A stretch of DNA of 64,000 nt. Origin: Anaerocolumna sp. GTDB taxonomy: Bacteria; Bacillota; Clostridia; Lachnospirales; Lachnospiraceae. Of this stretch, positions 28,099-36,826 are shown one piece after another (the stretch's first letter is position 1; each line of letters opens with the position of its first letter). A program made the position numbers and the translations under genes. The notes beneath the pieces were generated by a model. The model saw only the letters and a program-made list of their open reading frames with translations. It ran no database searches and was not told where the DNA came from. The stretch is from positions 1 through 64,000 of the forward strand of contig JARBTX010000008.1 of the NCBI GenBank assembly GCA_029239975.1, given 5' to 3'.

Positions 28099-29229
28099 TT
28101 ACTCCTTTTCTAACCTACTTATTAGCAAGTCTACTTGTTTTGTTTTTCCTAATAGTCCATATTTATTTGAGAAAACCACTACTCCTAAAACAAATCCATC
28201 ATATGCTCTATGCTGTATATGGTAATCAATTCGTTCCATTAAAATTTTCATGGTTTCATTCATAATCCGGGCCCTCTCTAAAATCTCTAAAACCCCATCT
28301 GTGGTATCACATTCTAGTATCTGTTTTAAGAGTTTTGTATCTGCACCTGCTAATAAGGCACAACTACATAATATCTCCATTCTACCGTCAGCCCATTTTG
28401 AATGGGTATTCATAATTCCTGCACCTAACTTCACTAATTTCCCAATATGCCCAACAATCAACATACCCTTTAGCTTATATTCACATGCCATATCAATGGT
28501 TTCCCCTATGAAATTACTACATTTCACAGTTTTACTTAAATCTATGGATAAGGAATTACTAATAAATGCCTCACCATAATTGCCCGGTGTAACAACTAGA
28601 TATTTAGCACCACTTGCAACCGACATACTAATCTCTGCTTTTATTGTATCAACTAACGCTGCTTCACTCATAGGTTCTACAATTCCGCTTGTTCCAAGAA
28701 TCGATATACCACCTACAATGCCAAGCCTTGGATTAAAGGTTTTCTTAGCAAGTGAGACCCCTTCCGGAATGGATATGATAACATTCATACCGCCCTTATA
28801 TTCGGCTTCTTCGCAAACAGACGTTACAGCATCAAAAATCATTTTCCTAGGAACACTATTAATTGCTGCTTGTCCAACTTCTTGATCTAACCCAGGTTTT
28901 GTGATTCTTCCTACTCCGATACCACCATCAATCATAATACCCGTGTCAATTTTACTTACCGTGGAATAAATCAATATTCCATCTGTTACATCCGCATCAT
29001 CTCCAGCGTCTTTTTGAATTGCACAGGTAACACTGTCCTTATTCCTTGTTATATCTAAAACTTTAAGATCTAATCTGACCCCCTTTGGAGTCATAACCGA
29101 GATATGATGAATTATTTCATCACTTAGGAGCATAAGTGTTGCTGCTTTAGTTGCAGCGGTTGCACAAGAACCTGTTGTGTATCCACATCTTAACTTTTTA
29201 TTATCTTTAAAAACATATCTGTCTAGCAT
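28099..29229 (-). CDS. cbiD: cobalt-precorrin-5B C1-methyltransferase
   Basis: LRCGYTTGSCATAATKAA. Confidence 0.95.
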   Translation of the reverse strand: MLDRYVFKDNKKLRCGYTTGSCATAATKAATLMLLSDEIIHHISVMTPKGVRLDLKVLDITRNKDSVTCAIQKDAGDDADVTDGILIYSTVSKIDTGIMIDGGIGVGRITKPGLDQEVGQAAINSVPRKMIFDAVTSVCEEAEYKGGMNVIISIPEGVSLAKKTFNPRLGIVGGISILGTSGIVEPMSEAALVDTIKAEISMSVASGAKYLVVTPGNYGEAFISNSLSIDLSKTVKCSNFIGETIDMACEYKLKGMLIVGHIGKLVKLGAGIMNTHSKWADGRMEILCSCALLAGADTKLLKQILECDTTDGVLEILERARIMNETMKILMERIDYHIQHRAYDGFVLGVVVFSNKYGLLGKTKQVDLLISRLEKE

Positions 29230-29342
29230 ATGCGTTTATTCTCCTGTTCTATTCATACTCCCCATAAACTTCCAAAACCTACTTCAAAAAAAATTTGACT
29301 TATGATACAATGTGAAAAGAGTTTCACACGTTATAAATAAGA

Positions 29343-30044
29343 TTGGAGATAATTATTATGATAGGAACCTTATATGGGGTTGGTGTTGGACCTGGAGACC
29401 CTGAATTACTTACTTTAAAAGCAGTTCGCATCATAAAAGAGTGTGATATAATTGCAATTCCCGCTTTAGATAAACATACTTGTGTTGCTTTTCATATTGC
29501 ACAAAAAGCAATACCAGAACTAGATGAAAAGGAAATTTTACCAATCGATATGCCAATGATTAAGGATAAGGTATTACTAAAGCAAAGCCATGAACAAGGT
29601 GCATATCTTATCACAGAGCAATTACAAAAAGGTAAAAATATTGCTTTTCTTACATTAGGTGATCCTACCATTTATTCTACCTACATATACATTCATAGAC
29701 TTGTAAAGGAATCTGGACACCAGACTGAAATTATTAGTGGAATCCCTTCTTTTTGTGCTGTTGCGGCTACTCTTGGAGATAGCTTAGTTGATAAAGCTGA
29801 GCTACTGCATATAATTCCAAGCTCTTATTCCATTAGTGAGTCCATAAGTCTTTCTGGAACCAAAGTATATATGAAAGCAGGCAAACAAATTGGTGAAGTA
29901 AAGAAACAACTACAGTCTAATGGTTTCGATGCTGTTATGGTTGAAAATTGCGGTATGTCTAATGAAAAAATCTATCCTAGTGTGGAAGATATTCCAGAAG
30001 ATGCAGGATATTATTCTCTCATTATTTCAAAAGAATCTAAATAA
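29343..30044 (+). CDS. cbiL: precorrin-2 / cobalt-factor II C20-methyltransferase
   Basis: LYGVGVGPGDPELLTLKAVRII, FLTLGDPTIYSTY; likely start at internal MIGTLYG (29358). Confidence 0.93.
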   Translation: MEIIIMIGTLYGVGVGPGDPELLTLKAVRIIKECDIIAIPALDKHTCVAFHIAQKAIPELDEKEILPIDMPMIKDKVLLKQSHEQGAYLITEQLQKGKNIAFLTLGDPTIYSTYIYIHRLVKESGHQTEIISGIPSFCAVAATLGDSLVDKAELLHIIPSSYSISESISLSGTKVYMKAGKQIGEVKKQLQSNGFDAVMVENCGMSNEKIYPSVEDIPEDAGYYSLIISKESK

Positions 30045-30053
30045 TTTTAATCT

Positions 30054-30076
30054 AAGGGCTGCCTGTCAGCCCTTTA
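30054..30076. terminator. intrinsic terminator after cbiL
   Basis: AAGGGCTG CCTGT CAGCCCTTT. Confidence 0.75.
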
Positions 30077-30100
30077 TGATTTACATTAATGAACTCTTTC

Positions 30101-30196
30101 TATTGCCACTTAATATTGCCAGCTTAATATTGCCAGCACTATATCTCCATCATTATATTTCCGTCCATCATTATATTGCCATCATTATATTGCCAT
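30101..30196 (-). repeat. ~14-bp tandem repeat from the cbiK 3' end including stop (about 7 units)
   Basis: minus strand ATGGCAATATAATG (M A I stop) repeated with decay. Confidence 0.88.
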
Positions 30197-30967
30197 CTTA
30201 ATATGGTCTATAAAGATACTTCGTATCTCTTTATATTCACCTAATCCTTTTAAAATACAGGATACATCAAACCCTTCTTTTTCTAATTGAAACCTCCATG
30301 AGTTTTCCTCTTCTCCTGCCATATCATTTTTTGCATGCTCCCCTGAAACAATCATAAATGGTGTTACAAGTACTTTATTATACTTCTTTCCCTTTAATTG
30401 TTTCATAATATCAGTTATTTCTGGATAAGCTTCCACGGTGGCTACATAAACATTATCATAACCACGAGCTTTAAACATATAATCTAGAGCAGTATATGAC
30501 GTATTTGTATAATGTTCTGTGCCATGCCCCATAAATATTAGCGCTTGATTTTTTTCATTTACAGGTAATTCTTTTGCTAATGTTTCTACGACTCTCTTAT
30601 AATCATCTGTAGAATGTAGTAGTGGGGTACCAAATTTTATAGTTTTAAAATCATCTTTATGATAGATTACGTCCGCTATCATGTTGTCATTTTCAATACC
30701 ATTCAGTACATGTGTTGGTTGAACAATAATTTCTTCCATACCATCCAATTTCATTTGAACCATGGCCTCTGAAACAGTAAACACATGAATGTTATCTCTA
30801 TGTTTTAAAATTTTAATTATCATTTTACTAGTATAAGCACGATATACTCTATATTCAGGGTAGCAATTATTAATATCTTGTTCGATTTGGTCTATTGTCT
30901 TTTCTCTCGTATCATTATGGCTTGTACCAAAGCTTACAACTAGAATTGCTTTTTTACACATTCTCAC
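30185..30967 (-). CDS. cbiK: sirohydrochlorin cobaltochelatase
   Basis: AILVVSFGTSHNDTREKTI, FMGHGTEH, VTPFMIVSGEHAKNDMAG. Confidence 0.94.
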   Translation of the reverse strand: MRMCKKAILVVSFGTSHNDTREKTIDQIEQDINNCYPEYRVYRAYTSKMIIKILKHRDNIHVFTVSEAMVQMKLDGMEEIIVQPTHVLNGIENDNMIADVIYHKDDFKTIKFGTPLLHSTDDYKRVVETLAKELPVNEKNQALIFMGHGTEHYTNTSYTALDYMFKARGYDNVYVATVEAYPEITDIMKQLKGKKYNKVLVTPFMIVSGEHAKNDMAGEEENSWRFQLEKEGFDVSCILKGLGEYKEIRSIFIDHIKMAI

Positions 30968-31811
30968 ATCTCCTTAACATATCTTCTATGTATTGTTCTA
31001 ATTCTTTCATACTCTTAGGCACTGCTAAGTTTTTATTTAAAATACCTTTTTCACACAAACTGCAATACATTTTTATTACATCCGGTTGGGATAAATTGGA
31101 TTGTTTTAACATAGAAATATCTAAAAATATTTCCTCCGGTTTTCCCTGTGCAAGGACTTTTCCATCATTCATTATGATTATCTTATCTGACCATTCCAGT
31201 GCATGATTCATGTCATGCGTCGAAATTATAACTGTAATCCCATTACTTTGCAGTTTATCAATTTGATGATATACAATTTCTGTATGTTTTGGATCAAGAG
31301 CTGATGCTGGTTCATCTAAAATAACCACATCTGGATCCATAACTAATATATCAGCAATGGTTACTTGCTTTTTTTGACCACCACTTAAAAATTGAGTTGG
31401 TTTATGACGAAATGCAGATATATCTAAAACCTTAATTGCTTCTTCTACTCTTATTTTTGCATCTGCAGCTTTTATACCAAGATTCATTACTCCAAAAGAA
31501 ATCTCTTCATAAACGCTTGCTGAAAAAAGTTGATTGTCAGGGTCTTGAAAAACAATACCTACTTTACTTCTTAAATTTAATAAACCTTTTCTTTTGTAAT
31601 CAATCGGCTTATTATTAAAATAAATAGTTCCGGATTTAGGTTTAAGAATGCCATTTAAACATAAAAATAAAGTGGATTTTCCAGAACCATTTGCGCCTAA
31701 AAAGGCAACTTTTTGACCTTTCTCTATATCAATGCTTACATCACTTAAGGCATTGGTGCCATCTTCATAAGTGTAAGTTACATTCTCTATCTTAAGTATA
31801 TTGGTACTCAT
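30954..31811 (-). CDS. cbiO: cobalt ECF transporter ATPase
   Basis: GANGSGKSTLF, LSGGQKKQV, VVILDEPASALDP. Confidence 0.93.
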   Translation of the reverse strand: MSTNILKIENVTYTYEDGTNALSDVSIDIEKGQKVAFLGANGSGKSTLFLCLNGILKPKSGTIYFNNKPIDYKRKGLLNLRSKVGIVFQDPDNQLFSASVYEEISFGVMNLGIKAADAKIRVEEAIKVLDISAFRHKPTQFLSGGQKKQVTIADILVMDPDVVILDEPASALDPKHTEIVYHQIDKLQSNGITVIISTHDMNHALEWSDKIIIMNDGKVLAQGKPEEIFLDISMLKQSNLSQPDVIKMYCSLCEKGILNKNLAVPKSMKELEQYIEDMLRRCENV

Positions 31812-32584
31812 AAAAATCTCCTTTGAGTCAAATATATCATCAGTAAAATGATTTCAAATACAATCACACATGTTATTTCTTTTTTAGTCGCTTTATTCGT
31901 TTCATGTAGTACATTAATCGTACCGTCATAACACCTAGATTCCATAGCATCATATAAGATAGAAGCTCTTTTAAGAGCTTGAATTAATAAAACTGCAAAC
32001 AACTGGCTAGTTGACTTTATGGAAGTTTTTATATCAATATTACCTAATCTGCATTTTTGAGAAATGAAAATGGAATATGCACTATTTAAGAGAATAAAAA
32101 TAAAACGATATATTAACATCAATAATTCAATGATTAAGTTTGGGCAGTGTATTACTTTTAACACATATAGTATATCTGTTATTGGTGTGGTCAACGACAA
32201 AAAATACAAACAAGAAACAGCTCCTAAGGATGTGATGATTAAATTAAGAGCATACATAATTGCATCATCTTTAAGGATCAAATACACAGGAAACAAAGGA
32301 ATTCGAAAGGGTGATATGGGTTCATCCGTTATATTTATTATAATTGTAAGAGTACTAAGTAATAGAAAACTAATTGGTAACACATACAGTTTAAAGTAAT
32401 ATTTATAAGAATTCCTACTATTAAAAACAGTAAGGCTTACCATGATTATTAACGTAATAAACGAAATAATGAATGAATGTGCTGCGATAGTTAATATAAG
32501 TGTACTAATTGCAAAAAATGCTTTTAAGCAAGGACTTGTATATCGCAACTTGGACGAATAGGAAAGCTTATCAATCATTACCAT
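31808..32584 (-). CDS. cbiQ: cobalt ECF transporter transmembrane protein
   Basis: LSYSSKLRYTSPCLKAFF, AMESRCYDG. Confidence 0.92.
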   Translation of the reverse strand: MVMIDKLSYSSKLRYTSPCLKAFFAISTLILTIAAHSFIISFITLIIMVSLTVFNSRNSYKYYFKLYVLPISFLLLSTLTIIINITDEPISPFRIPLFPVYLILKDDAIMYALNLIITSLGAVSCLYFLSLTTPITDILYVLKVIHCPNLIIELLMLIYRFIFILLNSAYSIFISQKCRLGNIDIKTSIKSTSQLFAVLLIQALKRASILYDAMESRCYDGTINVLHETNKATKKEITCVIVFEIILLMIYLTQRRFL

Positions 32585-32587
32585 TTA

Positions 32588-32887
32588 CTACGCTCCATTT
32601 CTATGCTTTGATCGTTCTTTTAATACTCCTATACCATAACCAAAGACCCCTGCCCCAAGCGCTGCTTGAAGACAAAAAAGTAAAGATTCTGTTTCACCAC
32701 CTGGTGGTTCATAAACAGGTGACGCCCAAGGTTCATAATCATTTACCTTTAAAATCTTACTTATTGTATTTGAAGCTGCATCATCTGCACCACCAAACTC
32801 AGAATCTTTTACTATAATAAGTGGTACCACAGCAATAGCGATACAAATAAGTATTAAAATAATAGAAACCTTTAATTTTCTAGTCAT
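32588..32887 (-). CDS. cbiN: cobalt transport protein CbiN
   Basis: [45 protein letters not shown]. Confidence 0.92.
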   Translation of the reverse strand: MTRKLKVSIILILICIAIAVVPLIIVKDSEFGGADDAASNTISKILKVNDYEPWASPVYEPPGGETESLLFCLQAALGAGVFGYGIGVLKERSKHRNGA

Positions 32888-33639
32888 TTAGTAATCTCTC
32901 CTTTCACAAATCCTAATTCAATTAGTTCAGGTTTGGCATATGATTCTAGTGCCATAATTACTAAAACAGTAATGATACCTTCTATAACTGCTAAGGGTAT
33001 TTGTGTTATAGCAAATATACCTAAAAACTTAAAAAGAGATGCACTAAAACCACCAACTTCAGATGGATAAGCTATTGCTAATTGCATGGAAGTTACACAA
33101 TATGTAACTAAATCTCCAAGTGATGCTGCCATAAATACAGCTACTAATTTAGGTGACTTAAGTTTTATTGCTATTTTATAAATAACAAACGATATAAAAG
33201 GTCCTGCTATTGCCATAGAAAATGTATTAGCTCCTAATGTAGTTAATCCACCATGGGCAAGTAAAATTGCTTGAAATAATAACACAATTAAGCCTATGAT
33301 ACTCATAACACTTGGCCCAAATAAAATAGCTCCAAGCCCAGTACCGGTTGGATGTGAGCTACTTCCAGTTACAGATGGTATCTTTAAAGCAGATAGTACA
33401 AATGCATATGCACCAACCATAGCAAGAATTAACAAGGCTTTTCTGTTCTCGGATACTGTCTTTTTCATAGAGAAATATCCAACTAACAAAAATGGTATAC
33501 AAAGTAATCCCCATGCCACACAATACTTTACTGGCAAATATCCTTCCATAATATGCATAGCATTTACTGGTGGCGCGATACCAAAAGTGAGTACGATAAG
33601 AGATATAATTTTTATTACTCTTATTTGATGTTTTGTCAT
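32884..33639 (-). CDS. cbiM: cobalt ECF transporter substrate-capture protein
   Basis: [13 protein letters not shown]...[19 protein letters not shown]. Confidence 0.95.
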   Translation of the reverse strand: MTKHQIRVIKIISLIVLTFGIAPPVNAMHIMEGYLPVKYCVAWGLLCIPFLLVGYFSMKKTVSENRKALLILAMVGAYAFVLSALKIPSVTGSSSHPTGTGLGAILFGPSVMSIIGLIVLLFQAILLAHGGLTTLGANTFSMAIAGPFISFVIYKIAIKLKSPKLVAVFMAASLGDLVTYCVTSMQLAIAYPSEVGGFSASLFKFLGIFAITQIPLAVIEGIITVLVIMALESYAKPELIELGFVKGEITK

Positions 33640-33913
33640 TTTTTAACCCACGCATATCACATTTTTTAGAACATGTGAACTGTCATAATTGGATTGAAAG
33701 AGAAAGACAGTTGTATGCATTCCTTTTTTCATATTTCTTTCAACCATTTTAATGTAATGCATAAAAAAATGCCCTTTTGTACAGACATATCACATTTCAG
33801 TAATGAAATGATTTATGTTGACAAAAAGACATAATAAAATAAAGTCCTACCTATCATAGGAACTATATTTATTACATCTAGTTATCGTCCGTAACTAGGT
33901 GTAAAACACGTAT

Positions 33914-34127
33914 CACAAAGGCAGGTCTTCTGACTTAGGCGTCATCGCAATATCCAATCTTCCCATTTACACAGTGATTTTTGTATCTACCTATTTTAAA
34001 GGTTTAACATAAAATAGATAGTTACTAGGATATTACTCTTCCTTTACAGCGGCGGGACCGTATGGGGTTTTCACCCATTTCCCTATTATCTTGTACTACA
34101 AATAATTGTAGCAAGCACCTCTATGAT
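33914..34127 (-). promoter_or_regulatory. cobalamin riboswitch upstream of cbiMNQO-cbiK
   Basis: minus strand AGGTGCTTGC, GGGAAATGGGTGAAAACCCC..ACGGTCCCGCCGCTGTAA, GACGCCTAAGTCAGAAGACCTGCC match the cobalamin riboswitch core (B12 box). Confidence 0.95.
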
Positions 34128-34144
34128 ATTAAATTGTTAAAAAG

Positions 34145-34173
34145 AGTTTAACATTATTTGTAAAATTTGTCAA
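34145..34173 (-). promoter_or_regulatory. sigma-A-like promoter for the riboswitch operon
   Basis: TTGACA-N17-TAAACT. Confidence 0.65.
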
Positions 34174-34221
34174 TTAGGATTTATGGTATGTTTTCAAACC
34201 GAATTCCAAAGTAAGGAATGA

Positions 34222-35091
34222 TTAATCAATAAATTGAGAATTCTTTGGTATAGTGTGAAATGCTTTTTTAAAAGCTCTTGAAAATGTTGAATAATTTTTA
34301 AATCCACTCTGAAAACACGCTTCTGTTATGGAACTGCCATTTTGAACTAGATTTTTAGCAAGTAATAATCTCTTTTCTGTTATATAATTACCAATTGTGT
34401 ATCCTGTTCCTTCTTTGAATAGATGCATTAAATAATATCTACTTAAGTAAAAATTCTCTGATAATGTATCTATTGATATGTCTTCTGTAATATGTTCGTT
34501 AATAAATTCAATAATTGGTAGAAGTTTTTCATTTCCATTCACTGAATCTAAGTAATTGATGTGATTGGATATTACTGTTCGATTTAATTGGATCATGAAT
34601 TCTAAAAATAGAATTTTTTGATATAGTTCTTTCGCAAATGCATTATCTGAAAAAGAATGTTCTAATTCTTGACATACTTGATATAACTTACTCTTATCCA
34701 AAGATGGAATTCGAAGAACATTGGAATGTTCTTTCTTTGCACGTTCAAAGCAATAGCTTAAATTATAGTCTTTCTCTTTATATGTATTTAAAAACTGAGT
34801 AGAAACATAGATAATAATTCTCTCATAATCGGAGTTATCTAGAACAGTTGGTTTATGAATTTCACCTGCATTGACTAATACAATATCGTATGGTTTTAGG
34901 GAATAATTTTTGCCTTCAATGGAATAATTGATATTTCCACTAATAAAAATAATTATTTTATTAAAATCATGGTAATGATATGCAAAATCTTTACGTTTAC
35001 TATCAAGTATATGAAACATTTTAAAATCATTCTCTAAGTATCCTAGCTTTTCGATATTGTTCATAAAAACCTCCTTACCATTCATACACAA
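34222..35091 (-). CDS. AraC family transcriptional regulator with cupin sensing domain
   Basis: cupin-like N-terminus and C-terminal double HTH (LSENFYLSRYYLMHLFKEGTGYTIGNYI). Confidence 0.88.
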   Translation of the reverse strand: MCMNGKEVFMNNIEKLGYLENDFKMFHILDSKRKDFAYHYHDFNKIIIFISGNINYSIEGKNYSLKPYDIVLVNAGEIHKPTVLDNSDYERIIIYVSTQFLNTYKEKDYNLSYCFERAKKEHSNVLRIPSLDKSKLYQVCQELEHSFSDNAFAKELYQKILFLEFMIQLNRTVISNHINYLDSVNGNEKLLPIIEFINEHITEDISIDTLSENFYLSRYYLMHLFKEGTGYTIGNYITEKRLLLAKNLVQNGSSITEACFQSGFKNYSTFSRAFKKAFHTIPKNSQFID

Positions 35092-35414
35092 TAAAACAAA
35101 ATTTATATGAGTCTTAAAATCTTGTTTTATATCTGACTCCCATTATCCATTCTTTGCATATAATGAAAAAAAAGACTATCAATTATATTCATATGAAACG
35201 TTAATTATGCAATCCTTACCTAAGGGTTGCTTAGCATTCTTATAAGCGTAACTACTAATTACATCGATAAATCGATTAATTACATCTATAAATCATTATA
35301 TAGCATTATTTGCAATATTCAAAGCATTATAGTGCTATTTTAATAAAATAATGTTATGTAAAATGTAATTAGATAATATGAAAATGCTCTAAAACTTATA
35401 CAGGGAGGTTTTTT

Positions 35415-36281
35415 ATGCAACTAACAGGTGTTTGGCTACCGATTATTACTCCATTTCAAAATGATAAAATAGATTATAAATCATACGAAAGACTAATTCA
35501 TCATTATTCTAGTAAAGGTATTAGTGGAATCATTCCCCTTGGTACTACAGGTGAAATTCCTACCTTAGATGATTATGAATTTGAAGAAATGATTGAAAAG
35601 ACAATGGAATATAACACAGAAAAATTACCAATCTACGTAGGGGTAGGTGGTAACTACACTGCTAAGGTCATTAAAAAATTAAAGCTAGCTGAAAAATACA
35701 AAATTGATGGTATTCTTTCAGTTTGTCCTTATTACAACAGACCGAATCAAGAAGGAATCTATAGTCATTTTAAGAGTATTGCAGAAGAAACAGATCTTAA
35801 TATAATTATTTATAATATTCCTTACCGAACTGGTACAAATGTAGAAAATGAAACTATTCATAAACTAGCTGAATTTAAGAATATAGTAGGATTAAAAGAC
35901 TCTTGCGGTGATATTAAGCAAACTATGGCATTACTTCTTGATCCACCGAAAGACTTTTCTATTTTAACTGGGGAAGATATTTTATTTTATTTAACTTTAA
36001 CTTTAGGTGGTCAAGGTGGAATACTTGCTTCTTCACATTTAAATACAGAACAATTTGTGGATGTATACAAAAAAGTAAAAAATAATGATACCGAAGCTGC
36101 GCTAGCAATTTGGAAAGAATTATATAAATTTATCCCATTATTATTTAAAGAACCAAATCCAGCACCGATTAAGTATTGCTTAAGTCAAATGGGATTAATT
36201 GATACACCGGAATTAAGATTACCATTAACTCAGATTTCGGATTCTTTAAAAGAAAAATTGAATCCTTTTATTAATAAGTAA
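35415..36281 (+). CDS. dapA: dihydrodipicolinate synthase / N-acetylneuraminate lyase family protein
   Basis: GVWLPIITPF, GIIPLGTTGEIPTL, YNIPYRTG, VGLKDSCGD; SD AGGGAGG. Confidence 0.85.
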   Translation: MQLTGVWLPIITPFQNDKIDYKSYERLIHHYSSKGISGIIPLGTTGEIPTLDDYEFEEMIEKTMEYNTEKLPIYVGVGGNYTAKVIKKLKLAEKYKIDGILSVCPYYNRPNQEGIYSHFKSIAEETDLNIIIYNIPYRTGTNVENETIHKLAEFKNIVGLKDSCGDIKQTMALLLDPPKDFSILTGEDILFYLTLTLGGQGGILASSHLNTEQFVDVYKKVKNNDTEAALAIWKELYKFIPLLFKEPNPAPIKYCLSQMGLIDTPELRLPLTQISDSLKEKLNPFINK

Positions 36282-36299
36282 GTAAGACGTATTATAGAG

Positions 36300-36458
36300 A
36301 TTCAGGGTTTTTAGTTTTAGATAGAAAATGAGTGTATATCAATTCATCTGGACTCGCCTTTCCTTCAATCGGTAAATGCATCCGATTTCAGCCGGTCTTC
36401 GCCATCTGAATTGATATACACTCATATTCTTTAATTTAACGTAATGATCCCTGAATCT
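36300..36458. repeat. long nested inverted repeat downstream of the dapA-like gene
   Basis: GATTCAGGG/CCCTGAATC outer arms, GAGTGTATATCAATTCA/TGAATTGATATACACTC 17-bp perfect arms, AATCGG/CCGATT inner. Confidence 0.85.
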
Positions 36459-36544
36459 TTTATAGTTTCCATTAATTATGATATTAATAAATGAATTGGT
36501 TTTTATCATTCATCTATAAAATTAATTGGATATTTAAAATATAA

Positions 36545-36580
36545 AACGGATAGAGTATCGTATCTTTCACTCTATCCGTT
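36545..36580 (+). terminator. intrinsic terminator
   Basis: ACGGATAGAGT...ACTCTATCCGTTTGTTTTTT. Confidence 0.85.
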
Positions 36581-36826
36581 TGTTTTTTCTTTATTTTTTT
36601 TCTTTATGTTTTTTACTATCTATCTCTGGTATTCTTTCTATTCAGTTTAAAACCATACACAACTTTTAAATAGAGAATCTTTTATGATTATAGTTATAGG
36701 ATTAAAGTGTTAAAAGTCAAAATTTTTGGTTTACGAATGAATATCACTTTTTATATATTTTTATTAACTATTTCATTAATTAATTCATTAATTAATTTGG
36801 GCACTCGACACTACTTTCAATTAAAG

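Noticed and set aside
35160-35414. Lysine riboswitch upstream of the dapA-like gene
   Set aside because: I could not recognise the conserved lysine aptamer core; only short AT-rich repeats are visible.
36700-36822. Third copy of the TGTCAAAAG inverted-repeat element near the ATPase 3' end
   Set aside because: GTGTTAAAAGTC and CGACAC motifs are present but the two ends do not pair convincingly.
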